A DNA stretch of 64,000 nucleotides, taken from the NCBI RefSeq assembly GCF_000488215.1, contig NZ_KI530723.1:346308-410307 (forward strand). Direction: 5' to 3'. Source of the DNA: Acinetobacter nectaris CIP 110549. Lineage in GTDB: Bacteria > Pseudomonadota > Gammaproteobacteria > Pseudomonadales > Moraxellaceae. The position numbers and the translations under genes were made by a program. Positions 30,831 to 39,379 of this stretch are shown here, in pieces. The notes beneath the pieces are model-generated. The model was not told the origin of the DNA. It searched no databases and was given only the letters and a program-made list of their open reading frames with translations. Each line of letters begins with the position of its first letter. Positions within the stretch are counted from its first letter, which is position 1.

Positions 30831-31649
30831 TCAGAGTGTACGAGAAAAGGTCGCAGCAGCATGAAATAATTCTTTTTCAGGATAAACCCCTGTATATAGG
30901 TAAAACTGCTCTAATGCTTGTAATGCAAAAACTTCAGAGCCTAAAATCGTTTTCTTGCCATATTTTTCAGCAAGTTGAATGAGTGGTGTATTTTCAGGAA
31001 GTGCAACGACATCAAATATCACCTTGGCATTTCTTATTTCTTTATCTAAGAAAGCAGTTTCATTTTCATAACCTGCACCTTGCATCCCCACAGGTGTTGC
31101 ATTAATTAAAAGATCTGCTTCATCTGTATCTGATAGTTCTTTTTTCCACACATAGCCTGTTGCATCTGCAAGTGCAGAACCTGAGATTTCATTTTTTGCA
31201 AGTATAATCCCGTTCTTAAACCCTTTACTTTTCAGTGCAAATGCAACCGCTTTTGCCATACCCCCACTGCCTTTGAGTACAAAGCGAGTCTTTGGATCAA
31301 TCACATGTTTTTCAATAATTTTTTGTATTGCAATATAGTCGGTATTATATGCTTTTAATATGCCATCTGTATTTACAATCGTATTTACAGACTGAATCTC
31401 TTGTGCAGAGGCATCCATTTCATCGACCAAGGGAATTACCACTTCTTTATACGGCATAGAAACTGCACAACCACGTACAGGCAAACCACGCACACCAAGT
31501 ATCGCCTGTTTAATATCATGTGGTGCAAATGCTTTATACATAAAGTTTAAATCAAGTTCTTCATATAAGTAGTTATGAAATCGTGTTCCAAAGTTACTTG
31601 GTTTTGCTGCCAATGACATACATAAAACCGTATCCTTATTTATTCTCAT
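30831..31649 (-). CDS. Shikimate 5-dehydrogenase-like protein (HI0607 type)
   Basis: This is a NAD(P)-binding protein of the shikimate dehydrogenase superfamily, about 272 residues. The substrate loop reads VSMPYKEVVIPLVDEMD near residue 73, with the conserved Lys. SVNTIVNTDGILKAYNTDY follows near 95, with the Asn and Asp used for catalysis. The nucleotide-binding loop is KGSGGMAKAVAFAL near 130. It diverges from AroE in the N-terminus and resembles the HI0607 subgroup, whose shikimate activity is reported as weak. I chose the ATG at 31649, preceded by AGGGA. The real substrate is unknown. Confidence 0.85.
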   Translation of the reverse strand: MRINKDTVLCMSLAAKPSNFGTRFHNYLYEELDLNFMYKAFAPHDIKQAILGVRGLPVRGCAVSMPYKEVVIPLVDEMDASAQEIQSVNTIVNTDGILKAYNTDYIAIQKIIEKHVIDPKTRFVLKGSGGMAKAVAFALKSKGFKNGIILAKNEISGSALADATGYVWKKELSDTDEADLLINATPVGMQGAGYENETAFLDKEIRNAKVIFDVVALPENTPLIQLAEKYGKKTILGSEVFALQALEQFYLYTGVYPEKELFHAAATFSRTL

Positions 31650-31809
31650 GTGCTTCCCTATCACTTTTAATTTTCCTGAACATTTATACTAGCACTTTGA
31701 ATTCAAAATACCTTGTAAACTTGCTTGTCTGTAAAATTTCTACAACGATGATTAAATTTAAGAGCGATCTCTGTCATGATGACAAGTCGACTATTATGAA
31801 GTTCAAAAG

Positions 31810-32022
31810 ATGAAACTATATCGCTATTTAACAGGTGTTGATGATTCAGCATTTTGTGCTCGCGTTAGCAAAGCTATTAATCTAGGGTGGGAACTTTATG
31901 GTTCACCAACTATGTCATTTAATGGTGAAAATATTATTGTTGGACAAGCAATTTGTAAGGAGGTCGCTAAAGACTATCAGGAAGATACCGATATTTTATT
32001 CGAGCTAAAATCTGCCTCATAA
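31810..32022 (+). CDS. Small DUF1737 domain protein
   Basis: This 70-residue protein contains the DUF1737 pattern: MKLYRYLTGVDDSAFCARVSKAINLGWELYGSPTMSFNGENIIVGQA. The repeated aromatic and Gly-Trp-Leu features (LGWELYGSPT) are the family signature. Function is unknown. It is a lone gene between the divergent shikimate-dehydrogenase-like gene and a terminator shared with pyrE. No signal peptide or membrane segment is seen. Confidence 0.85.
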   Translation: MKLYRYLTGVDDSAFCARVSKAINLGWELYGSPTMSFNGENIIVGQAICKEVAKDYQEDTDILFELKSAS

Positions 32023-32043
32023 AAAAGGAGCCTTTCGGCTCCT
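32021..32043. terminator. Terminator between DUF1737 gene and pyrE
   Basis: AGGAGCC (32026-32032) pairs with GGCTCCT (32037-32043) through a 4-nt loop. On the minus strand it is followed by six T, so it mainly serves pyrE. Confidence 0.88.
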
Positions 32044-32050
32044 CTCATAT

Positions 32051-32701
32051 TTAAATACCGTATTTCACACGGTATGCTTGCATACTAGCAAGTGACTCTT
32101 GATCACCTTTTTGTTCAAGATAGTCCATTAAATCTTTCATGGTAATTAATGCATGTACTGGAATTTCAAGTTCTTTTTGTACTTCCTGAATTGCAGAAAG
32201 CTTGCCTTGCCCACGTTCTTGACGATCTAAAGCAACCAATACCCCTGCAATACTTGCACCCGCTTCTTTAAGAATTTCAACCACTTCACGAATTGCCGTA
32301 CCCGCTGTGATTACATCATCAATAATCCAGACTTTTTTACCTGCAACCGATGCACCCACTAAAACACCACCTTCGCCATGGTCTTTGGCTTCCTTACGGT
32401 TAAAACCCCATGGTACACTTTGGTTATATTGTTGCGATAAAGCCACCGCCGTTGCTGCAACAAATGGGATTCCCTTATATGCTGGGCCAAAAATGACTTC
32501 AACATCGTTACAAGCCATTAATTGTGCCGCGTAGCCTTGCGCCAAAAGAGATAAGGCTTCGCCATCATTGAGTAAGCCAGCATTAAAAAAATAAGGGCTC
32601 ACACGTCCCGATTTTAAAGTAAACTCACCAAACTTAAGCACACCACGTGATAAAGCAAGTTCAATAAAAGCTTCAGGGTTAAATTGATTCGGCGTTGTCA
32701 T
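32051..32701 (-). CDS. pyrE: Orotate phosphoribosyltransferase
   Basis: PyrE converts orotate and PRPP to OMP in pyrimidine synthesis. The start at 32701 ([20 protein letters not shown]) has GGAG 6 nt upstream and gives 216 residues, the normal length. [15 protein letters not shown] lies near residue 68. The PRPP-binding motif [20 protein letters not shown] lies near 120 with the two acidic residues. A longer reading frame reaches back over the divergent crc start and is not real. The pyrE/crc divergent pair is the same as in Pseudomonas. Confidence 0.96.
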   Translation of the reverse strand: MTTPNQFNPEAFIELALSRGVLKFGEFTLKSGRVSPYFFNAGLLNDGEALSLLAQGYAAQLMACNDVEVIFGPAYKGIPFVAATAVALSQQYNQSVPWGFNRKEAKDHGEGGVLVGASVAGKKVWIIDDVITAGTAIREVVEILKEAGASIAGVLVALDRQERGQGKLSAIQEVQKELEIPVHALITMKDLMDYLEQKGDQESLASMQAYRVKYGI

Positions 32702-32742
32702 GCGGTGCTCCATTTTTTTAGATACTGAGGTCAAACTGGCAT

Positions 32743-33564
32743 ATGATACCAAAGGATCACTATCCAAGTGATGAAAAAATTCTTCGAGTTGTTTCTCTTA
32801 ACGTCAATGGCCTACGTGCATCGGTAAAAAAAGGGCTTCTTGAATGGCTTGAGCAGTCAGATGCAGATGTTGTTTGTATTCAAGAAAGTCGTATTACTCA
32901 CGTACAATGGACAGATCAATTTAAGCCTGAAGGCTGGCATACACATTTATTCCCTGCTGAAAAAGCAGGTTATGCGGGTACAGCCATATATAGTCGTCTG
33001 CCTTTTGTGTCGGTAAAAGATGGACTAGGTTTTGAACTTGCAGACAGCCAAGGGCGTTTTACTGCTGCCGAGTTTGACCTTGGTTTAGAGAAAAATGTTT
33101 ATATTTGCTCGCTTTATCTCCCATCAGGATCTTCTGGCGATGAAGCACAAGCAAGAAAAGAAGTTTTTCTAGAACACTACCAAAATATTTTAAAACAATG
33201 GCGAGATGAAGATAAGTCAATCATTATTTGTGGTGACTATAATATCGTTCATAAACGCATTGATATTAAAAACTGGTCAGGCAATAAAAACTCATCAGGC
33301 TGCTTGCCTCATGAGCGTGCATGGCTAGACCATATGTACGATGATCTTGGCTATGTCGATACATTTAGAGAAGTGCGCCCTGAGGCAGAGTTGTACTCGT
33401 GGTGGTCTAATCGAGGACAAGCCCGTGCAAAGAATGTTGGATGGCGTATTGACTATCAAGCCTGCTCGCCTGATTGGAAAGCACGTACAGTAAATGCTTG
33501 GGTTTATCGTGAACAGTGGTATAGCGACCATGCACCTGTGATTATTGACTATCGTATTAAATAG
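32743..33564 (+). CDS. crc: Exonuclease III / Crc family protein
   Basis: This 273-residue endonuclease/exonuclease/phosphatase-fold protein lies divergent to pyrE, the position of the Pseudomonas catabolite repression protein Crc. The ExoIII catalytic residues look intact: VCIQES (Glu), IICGDYNI (Asp and Asn), GWRIDYQ (Asp) and SDHAP (Asp, His). Pseudomonas Crc, as I recall it, has lost most of them. It could therefore be a working nuclease, a Crc-type RNA-binding partner of Hfq, or both. A Crc/Hfq-antagonist RNA is not evident nearby. A terminator follows the gene. Confidence 0.85.
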   Translation: MIPKDHYPSDEKILRVVSLNVNGLRASVKKGLLEWLEQSDADVVCIQESRITHVQWTDQFKPEGWHTHLFPAEKAGYAGTAIYSRLPFVSVKDGLGFELADSQGRFTAAEFDLGLEKNVYICSLYLPSGSSGDEAQARKEVFLEHYQNILKQWRDEDKSIIICGDYNIVHKRIDIKNWSGNKNSSGCLPHERAWLDHMYDDLGYVDTFREVRPEAELYSWWSNRGQARAKNVGWRIDYQACSPDWKARTVNAWVYREQWYSDHAPVIIDYRIK

Positions 33565-33575
33565 TCGAGATAAAG

Positions 33576-33603
33576 GAGGTCAACCAAGCGTTGCCTCTTT
33601 TTT
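33576..33603 (+). terminator. crc terminator
   Basis: GAGG-T-CAAC pairs with GTTG-CCTC through CAAGC with one bulged T, followed by six T (33598-33603). It lies 12 bp after the crc stop. Confidence 0.85.
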
Positions 33604-33762
33604 AAAAATAAGAAAAGAGCAATCAAAATCAAATTAACTTTATAGTATCTATACCTTACCTCCAAAAATATATTCTACTTTTGATATATCGTTATAAGAA
33701 TAATCTTTTTGAGCTGAATCTATACTCATGATATATATAATATTTTAAATCAAAAAATCAAA

Positions 33763-33782
33763 AAGTGAACATCTGTTCACTT
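33763..33782. promoter_or_regulatory. Palindrome upstream of sRNA gene, candidate GacA/UvrY site
   Basis: AAGTGAACATCTGTTCACTT has perfect 9-bp arms. Its GTGA-N8-TCAC core has the same spacing as the GTRAG-type dyads bound by GacA/UvrY upstream of csrB/rsmY/rsmZ. It is centred about 75 bp before the predicted RNA start, also as in those genes. Assignment to GacA is inference. Confidence 0.5.
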
Positions 33783-33847
33783 AAGACTAGCTATTCACCT
33801 ACAAATTTTGTCGTTTTTGAGGCTATCCATTCACTTTAAATAAGCGC

Positions 33848-34018
33848 AATATGAGCACACGGCAAAGGGATATGTCAGGATGACAGCACAAGGATTGGAA
33901 GCCGTAGGATGGAAAGAAAATAAGTTAATGATTTAATTTATTTTTCAAGGATGTGACACTGGACGTTGAACCATGAGACCCGCATAATCAGGATGATATA
34001 ATGCGGGTTTTCTCTTTT
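33848..34018 (+). ncRNA. Candidate CsrA/RsmA-sequestering small RNA (RsmY/RsmZ/CsrB-like)
   Basis: About 170 nt without a plausible open frame carry nine GGA motifs (at 33868, 33878, 33892, 33897, 33907, 33911, 33949, 33961 and 33991). Several lie in loops: TGTC-AGGAT-GACA at 33873-33885, TCA-AGGATG-TGA at 33945-33956, and ATC-AGGAT-GAT inside the terminator. CsrA/RsmA binds A(N)GGA in hairpin loops, so this is the expected design of a titrating RNA. A -10-like TAAATA lies at 33837. The 5' end is approximate. The upstream palindrome at 33763 supports control by a GacA-type regulator. No function is proven. Confidence 0.75.
33978..34018 (+). terminator. Terminator of the candidate small RNA
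   Basis: ACCCGCAT (33978-33985) pairs with ATGCGGGT (34001-34008), followed by TTCTCTTTT. The loop itself folds as ATC-AGGAT-GAT and exposes a GGA. Confidence 0.9.
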
Positions 34019-34108
34019 ATAATAACACTCATTTTTACTCTTCTCCCTCTAGAGATATTCACTATTCTTAGATAGGCTAATAGCTACGATATTAGGAATA
34101 GCACGACA

Positions 34109-34459
34109 ATGTTAAAGATTTATGGCATAAAAAACTGTAGCTCTATGAAAAAAGCATTCGACCTACTCACAGCACTTGGACTCGAATACGAATTTCATGA
34201 TTACAAAAAACAAGGTGTTGATGCTGAACATTTACAGAAATGGTTTGCAGAAGCAGGGCAAGATGTCATCTTAAATAAAAAAGGAACAACTTGGCGTAAG
34301 CTAGATGCTCAAACACAGCAAAAAGCTTTAGAAAGTGAATCTGAATTAATTAATACACTCCAAGCCAATACAAGCATGATTAAGCGTCCCGTTTTAGAAA
34401 CTGCTCATGGCATTATTGTTGGTTTTGATGAAGATAAATATAAAGCTCTTAAAGATTAA
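34109..34459 (+). CDS. ArsC/Spx-family protein YffB
   Basis: This is a thioredoxin-fold protein of 116 residues. The N-terminus IYGIKNCSSMKKAFDLL has the single conserved Cys of the ArsC/YffB group (CSSM instead of CxxC), and YEFHDYKKQGVD and SMIKRPVLE, with the conserved Arg-Pro, follow. YffB proteins are glutathione-linked reductases of unknown physiological substrate. The gene is alone, after the small RNA and before a bidirectional terminator. Confidence 0.88.
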   Translation: MLKIYGIKNCSSMKKAFDLLTALGLEYEFHDYKKQGVDAEHLQKWFAEAGQDVILNKKGTTWRKLDAQTQQKALESESELINTLQANTSMIKRPVLETAHGIIVGFDEDKYKALKD

Positions 34460-34466
34460 TTTTCAT

Positions 34467-34494
34467 AAAAAAGTCTGCTTTATTGCAGACTTTT
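34467..34494. terminator. Bidirectional terminator between yffB-like and DUF2147 genes
   Basis: AAGTCTGC pairs with GCAGACTT through TTTATT, with A and T runs on either side. It serves both convergent genes. Confidence 0.9.
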
Positions 34495-34506
34495 CATTTT
34501 CATAAC

Positions 34507-34941
34507 TTATTGAGCACGTTGCCAAATCTGATTTCGACCCAATAAAGAAATACCCAAATAGCCTCTTAGCTTCAATGTTTTACCATTATTTAAGATTTCT
34601 CCTTTTAAGCTATAGGTTTTACCATTTTTAGGATCTGTAATTTCACCATTTGCATATTGACCATTACCAATACTTTTTAAATGATGAACAATCGTTACGC
34701 CCTTCAAAGGTTTATTATGATATGGCCCTTCACAACCATCGCACGGTCCATCTTCTCCAGGCACTAAAATTTTCTCAATTGTTCCTGTAAGAACACCATC
34801 TTTTTGTTCGTGAAACATCACCAATGCTTTTGGCTGATTTGTTTCATCATCAATGGTTTTCCAAAGTGTACCATTAAGAGGGTCTGCTGCATGTACAGCC
34901 ATACTACCCAAAAGTCCTAGAGCAAGTAATATTTTCTTCAT
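34507..34941 (-). CDS. Secreted DUF2147 protein
   Basis: A signal peptide MKKILLALGLLGSMAVHAA starts at 34941; an ATG six codons earlier is in frame but would spoil it. The mature part carries the DUF2147 pattern: GTLWKTIDDETNQPKALVMF at the start, CDGCEGPYHNKPLKG near residue 78 and LRGYLGISLLGRNQIWQR at the end. Members are secreted and have no defined function. The C-x-x-C pair may form a disulfide. Confidence 0.88.
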   Translation of the reverse strand: MKKILLALGLLGSMAVHAADPLNGTLWKTIDDETNQPKALVMFHEQKDGVLTGTIEKILVPGEDGPCDGCEGPYHNKPLKGVTIVHHLKSIGNGQYANGEITDPKNGKTYSLKGEILNNGKTLKLRGYLGISLLGRNQIWQRAQ

Positions 34942-35103
34942 TTCGATACCTTCATCCACATGGATAAATTATTAATACAATCAAATTAAAACAATGTTGC
35001 ACTTTTGTCATGTGACGAATGAATGCTAGCCTGACATAATATGCATCATATGCACTTTATAAATTTCGATGAGTTATTTTATAACAAATAAAGGACGTCT
35101 ATT

Positions 35104-36012
35104 ATGCAAGAAATGTGGAAACAATGGCTTGTCGAAGCCTTGTTAAAAACAACCATTCGTTATCCGAGCCAGCGTCAATTTTCACCAAACTTGAATCGTT
35201 TTTACATTAACCATGCAACTTCAGTGTTTCCATTACACCATAAAAATTTAACTACTGAAAAGAAAACTCTCGCTCACCTTCCTATTGAAATTATTACACC
35301 ATCAACTCAAAAGAATGAGTCTGTTATCTTTTATCTACATGGTGGCGGCTTTCATCTTGGTTCTTTAAAAAGCCATAGAGCATGGCTATACCGCCTTGCA
35401 GAAACAACCAAAACCCAAATTATAAATGTAGACTATCCCCTTGCACCAGAGAGTCCCTTTCCACACTCAAGCCAAGCAATATATAACGCATATTTGGCTC
35501 TCATTTCTTCAGGTATACAAGCCGAAAACATTATTTTGGCAGGCGATGATAGTGGCGCAAACTTAGCTTTAACACTTGCCTTACGCCTTATCAGACAAAA
35601 AGATACTGTATTGCCTCGTGCAGTTATGCTGTTCTCACCTTTCCTTGATTTAACACTGACAAGTCGCTCTATACGTTCAAACAGAAAACACGATGCTTTA
35701 ACATCTATTCAGTTCTTACAAAAAGGAATTGGATATTATACTGCCAATACAAATTTTGAAGCAGATGACCCTCGCATTTCACCACTATATGGAGACCTTA
35801 CAGGACTTCCTCCTTTACTTATTCAAGTTGGAAGTAAGTCTGTACTTCTTGATGATGCAACAAGATTAAAAGAAATGGCTGAAGCTGTAGATGTTGTTGT
35901 CGATTATCAGCTATACACAGGGATGTGGCATAACTTTTTCATGTTCAATGAATGGTTTGATGAAGGAAAGCAAGCGCTTCTTAATAGCAAGGAATTTATA
36001 GATTCACTATAA
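35104..36012 (+). CDS. Alpha/beta hydrolase (hormone-sensitive lipase type esterase)
   Basis: This 302-residue carboxylesterase-like enzyme has the oxyanion-hole motif FYLHGGGFHLGS near residue 78 and the nucleophile elbow LAGDDSGANLALTLAL near 148. The latter reads GDDSG, with Ser in the standard GDSAG place. A likely acid and the catalytic His (MWHNFFMF) lie near the C-terminus. No signal peptide is seen. GGACG lies 8 nt before the ATG. The substrate is unknown. Confidence 0.88.
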   Translation: MQEMWKQWLVEALLKTTIRYPSQRQFSPNLNRFYINHATSVFPLHHKNLTTEKKTLAHLPIEIITPSTQKNESVIFYLHGGGFHLGSLKSHRAWLYRLAETTKTQIINVDYPLAPESPFPHSSQAIYNAYLALISSGIQAENIILAGDDSGANLALTLALRLIRQKDTVLPRAVMLFSPFLDLTLTSRSIRSNRKHDALTSIQFLQKGIGYYTANTNFEADDPRISPLYGDLTGLPPLLIQVGSKSVLLDDATRLKEMAEAVDVVVDYQLYTGMWHNFFMFNEWFDEGKQALLNSKEFIDSL

Positions 36013-36044
36013 AAAAGGAGGCATATAAAAATGCCTCCTTTTCT
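36011..36044. terminator. Terminator between esterase gene and dsbD
   Basis: AAGGAGGCAT (36015-36024) pairs with ATGCCTCCTT (36031-36040) through ATAAAA. A T-run follows on the plus strand and poly-A (T on the minus strand) on the other side. Confidence 0.9.
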
Positions 36045-37889
36045 CTAACGGTTTCTTAAATCTTGCAATTGTTGTATTAACTGAGGTGCTTCAAACTCAC
36101 CTACTAAGCGGAGTTCACGCCTTTCTTGATGTTGTTTATCTAAAAATAAATATGTTGGTGGGCCTAGAATATCCCACTGTGCAAGTAATGCTTGATGTGA
36201 TGTGTCATATTGGCTCAAATCCAACTTAATTAAATAAAATGGTTTTAGCCCATTTTGAACATTTACTTGCTTCAAAATATGATGTTCAATTGGCTGACAA
36301 GCCACACACCAGTTTGCATAGACATCAATAACAACGGCTTGTCCTTGTGGAGCACTCTTTAAAATTTTCTCAAACTCTGCTGCATTTTTTGCCACATGCC
36401 ACTTTACTTCAGCCCCACTGGTCACTTGAGCATTTTGTACGTATTGATACTGTGCATAACTTATTCCAGCAAGAACAGCTATAAGCAAAAGTGCAAATAG
36501 AATTTTAATGCCTTTTACATATTTAAAAATACCATAGATTAAATAAATTGCCGCAAAAACATACAGTACCAATGTTAAAATATGCATGAGCGACAGTGAT
36601 AGCATTGGTCTTAAAAAGTAGAGTGCTAACCCCAACATAATAAAAGCAAAAACAACTTTAATCTGTGCCATCCACTCGCCTGCTTTTGGCAATATTTTTG
36701 TACCTAAGATACTGACTAAAAGCAAAGGAATGCCCATACCAAAACCAAGTACAAATAAAAGAACAGCACCATGCCATTGGCTTTGTGTTTGGGCAATAAA
36801 TAAGAGAGCACCAGCCAAAGGGGCTGTCATACAAGGACCAACCAACAGCGCAGAGATAATGCCCATCACCGCAGCACCAATAAAAGAGCCACCTTTTTGC
36901 ATAGACTGTACTTGGTCTAAACGAGAAGTCCAAGACTGAGGCAATTTAATTTCAAATAAACCAAATAAATTTAAAGCAAAGACAATAAATAAAATACTAA
37001 ATGCAATTAATGTTGTTGGTTGCTGTAACCAACGTTGAAAACCTAACCCTGCATAAGATGCAACCATGCCTAAAATTGCATAGACACATGCCATACTACA
37101 AACAAATACAAGTGCAATTGCCCATGCTTTCGTACCTTTCTTTTCACGAATAATAAGAGAACTAAGAATAGGCAGCATCGGCAATGAACAAGGAGTGAAA
37201 GCGAGTAATAACCCTAATCCTAAAAAGAGGAATAACCCATAGAAAAAAGAATGATCATGCAACTTTTCCGATAAAATTTGATCTTGAGCAAGTGGCGATG
37301 GGTTTACTTTCGTAAGTATCGGAGGATTATTACTCACACTTTCAGTAGTTGGCTTGGCACTATTGAATTGATCATTGCCATCCAAAGACATATCTGATGT
37401 TTTAGGCGCTAGACTTAATAAACTTGAACTTTGTACTGTTTGATTTGCATCTGCAACGAAGCCATCTTTGTCTGTTTTAAATTGTGTATGCTGAGGTGGA
37501 TAACATAGTCGATCCTTTGCACATCCTTGCCAACTGACATCATATGTTGCGTTTGCATTGGTCTTAATATTGAGTACAACTTGATTAAAATAAACTAAGC
37601 TTGTACCAAATGTCGCATCATGTTGCTGAACGGCAGATGGAAATTTGAGTTGCACAGGATGACCATTCTCTTGAATAGAAAATTTATGCTGATATAGATA
37701 ATAATTGGGTGCAATCATCCAAGCTAAGGATGCTTGTTGATGATCTAGTGCATTTGCAGAAAATTGAAATGCTTGTGCAGCAGGCAATAGCGGTTCTTCT
37801 GCTCGTGTTGTTGCGGATATCGTGAAAAATAAACAGCACTGTATAAAAATACACAGTGCTGCTAAAAATTTATTCTTTATAAGGCCCAT
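36045..37889 (-). CDS. dsbD: Thiol:disulfide interchange protein DsbD
   Basis: DsbD carries electrons from cytoplasmic thioredoxin to periplasmic DsbC and DsbG. A signal peptide and the N-terminal domain with its Cys pair (GCAKDRLCYPP near residue 120) are followed by about eight membrane helices from residue 213. The membrane Cys pair is in FTPCSLPML near 232 and LLVGPCMTAPL near 350. The C-terminal thioredoxin domain has YANWCVACQPIEHHIL near 525. Length is 614. A Ser/Asn-rich linker of about 60 residues lies between the first two parts. Confidence 0.95.
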   Translation of the reverse strand: MGLIKNKFLAALCIFIQCCLFFTISATTRAEEPLLPAAQAFQFSANALDHQQASLAWMIAPNYYLYQHKFSIQENGHPVQLKFPSAVQQHDATFGTSLVYFNQVVLNIKTNANATYDVSWQGCAKDRLCYPPQHTQFKTDKDGFVADANQTVQSSSLLSLAPKTSDMSLDGNDQFNSAKPTTESVSNNPPILTKVNPSPLAQDQILSEKLHDHSFFYGLFLFLGLGLLLAFTPCSLPMLPILSSLIIREKKGTKAWAIALVFVCSMACVYAILGMVASYAGLGFQRWLQQPTTLIAFSILFIVFALNLFGLFEIKLPQSWTSRLDQVQSMQKGGSFIGAAVMGIISALLVGPCMTAPLAGALLFIAQTQSQWHGAVLLFVLGFGMGIPLLLVSILGTKILPKAGEWMAQIKVVFAFIMLGLALYFLRPMLSLSLMHILTLVLYVFAAIYLIYGIFKYVKGIKILFALLLIAVLAGISYAQYQYVQNAQVTSGAEVKWHVAKNAAEFEKILKSAPQGQAVVIDVYANWCVACQPIEHHILKQVNVQNGLKPFYLIKLDLSQYDTSHQALLAQWDILGPPTYLFLDKQHQERRELRLVGEFEAPQLIQQLQDLRNR

Positions 37890-37912
37890 GATCTGTCCAA
37901 ATGCTTAACACA

Positions 37913-38683
37913 CTAGAACAGGAATGATACGCCAAATCCACCTTTATAGTCAGGTACATCACCGCTTAACCCTGCCCCAATGCTTGCATCTAATTGCATA
38001 CGATTGTTGACAGCATACATTACACCTGTTGCTAAAGATGTTTGAATATGTTCACTTTCTTGCTTACGGTAAACAAACTCTGAATACCCAGACCATTTAT
38101 TTGACAATTTGTAACTTAAAGTTGGTACTGCTGTCACTGCCCAATCGCTATTTTGTATTTCATAGCGCATGGTTATCCCAGTCGTTAAAATATCATTTTG
38201 TGCATATTGCACTGTTGAAGCCAATGCATAAATACTGTCATGGTTTGAAAATGCATAATTTCCCGTTGCGATCGTTGCTTGACCAAGCAGTGCCATGCTC
38301 ATACGATCATCATGTAAATCGATTGCTTTTTTTAGACCAACACTCATATCGCCTAGGCCATTGGTCGTCGTTTTTTTACCATTTTGCGTTGTACGCAACC
38401 AGCTTGGGCCATCCCACCCTAACTGTAGTTCTAAATCTTTTGTAAGACCAGTACGTAACAGCATATCTTCTTGTAAAGAAACATTTTGTGTTTGGTCATT
38501 ACTTATATTTGCCTTACTGTATTCGACAGTTGGAAGCCCTTGCTCCCAAGCCAAACTACCTACAGGTGTAATACTCGTACCAAACCCAGTTCCCGGACGG
38601 TCAAAAGAAAAATCATCTGCAAAAATAGAAGAGCTTGCTAGTATTGCTGATGTAAGTATTGTTATCTTTAATCTATTATTCAT
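37913..38683 (-). CDS. Putative outer-membrane beta-barrel protein
   Basis: Signal peptide MNNRLKITILTSAILASSSIFA precedes a mature protein of about 234 residues made of alternating strands and ending in GGFGVSFLF, a barrel-type C-terminus. The RPGTGFGTSITPVGSLAWEQGLPTV start and DLELQLGWDGPSW resemble transporter-like proteins grouped with the phenol-degradation MetA family. The function is unknown. It is on the same strand as dsbD (24 bp before it) and just after an ankyrin gene, so the three may be cotranscribed. Confidence 0.75.
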   Translation of the reverse strand: MNNRLKITILTSAILASSSIFADDFSFDRPGTGFGTSITPVGSLAWEQGLPTVEYSKANISNDQTQNVSLQEDMLLRTGLTKDLELQLGWDGPSWLRTTQNGKKTTTNGLGDMSVGLKKAIDLHDDRMSMALLGQATIATGNYAFSNHDSIYALASTVQYAQNDILTTGITMRYEIQNSDWAVTAVPTLSYKLSNKWSGYSEFVYRKQESEHIQTSLATGVMYAVNNRMQLDASIGAGLSGDVPDYKGGFGVSFLF

Positions 38684-38701
38684 AATGCTTCCAGTCTGTG
38701 T

Positions 38702-39244
38702 TTAAACAAGTTCTTTTGACATTTTTGCGCCATGTTCACGCAGTAATTCTAATGTCTGTTTTTCTTCAGGAAGTGCTTGCGTCCAATCAATTTCATCATA
38801 GTCACACTCAAAGAATAACTGACTAATTGAAGACAATACTGTCAGGTCATCATCATCTTTGGTATTTGGGTCTACTTTTTCTTTCAGTAATCTTTCAACT
38901 GCTGGCACACATGCTGCACTTGCAGCATCCCAAAGTGGGCCATAAAACTCATCGGCATCCCATAGATGCACATTTGCTTTCGCTAGAATTAAAGCATCAA
39001 GTAATTCGATATGAGGAGCTAGTCTATGCTGTTTTTCTTCTTCAGAAAGTGGGGTTTCATTTTCATATGCTTCACAGACATTTTCCCACCATTGGAAAAT
39101 ACCGTCACATGCAATTGAAATTGGAGGACCTTTTTCAGGATCAATAAAATTAGGATCTAAACCATCTTTTAATAATGATTGAACCCCTTGAACATCTAAA
39201 CTTTCAATATTTTGAATAAGTGATTGTTGTTCCGTTGTTAGCAT
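38702..39244 (-). CDS. Ankyrin-repeat protein
   Basis: This 180-residue soluble protein contains ankyrin-like units: IESLDVQGVQSLLKDGLDPNFIDPEKGPPISIAC near residues 12-45 and FYGPLWDAASAACVPAVERLLKEKVDPNTKDDDDLTVLSSI near 105-145. Such repeats bind other proteins; the partner is unknown. It is very acidic. No signal peptide is seen. It lies 18 bp before the outer-membrane protein gene. Confidence 0.8.
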   Translation of the reverse strand: MLTTEQQSLIQNIESLDVQGVQSLLKDGLDPNFIDPEKGPPISIACDGIFQWWENVCEAYENETPLSEEEKQHRLAPHIELLDALILAKANVHLWDADEFYGPLWDAASAACVPAVERLLKEKVDPNTKDDDDLTVLSSISQLFFECDYDEIDWTQALPEEKQTLELLREHGAKMSKELV

Positions 39245-39379
39245 AATGTGTTCACTCTAATTTGCTTAGATCGCTTTCTAAAGATAATAACAGTGTAGCA
39301 AGAAACTTTTATTTAAACGATAAAAGAAAAACTCAATAGTATCGGTTCAGCATAGACCCTAATTTTTTCTCCCTATCAT

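Noticed and set aside
31583..31809. Plus-strand frame of 76 codons before the DUF1737 gene
   Set aside because: It overlaps the start of the shikimate-dehydrogenase-like gene on the other strand and has no ribosome-binding site.
38029..38705. Two plus-strand open frames of about 137 codons opposite the outer-membrane protein gene
   Set aside because: The minus-strand gene has a signal peptide and barrel pattern. The plus-strand frames lack start signals and overlap each other.
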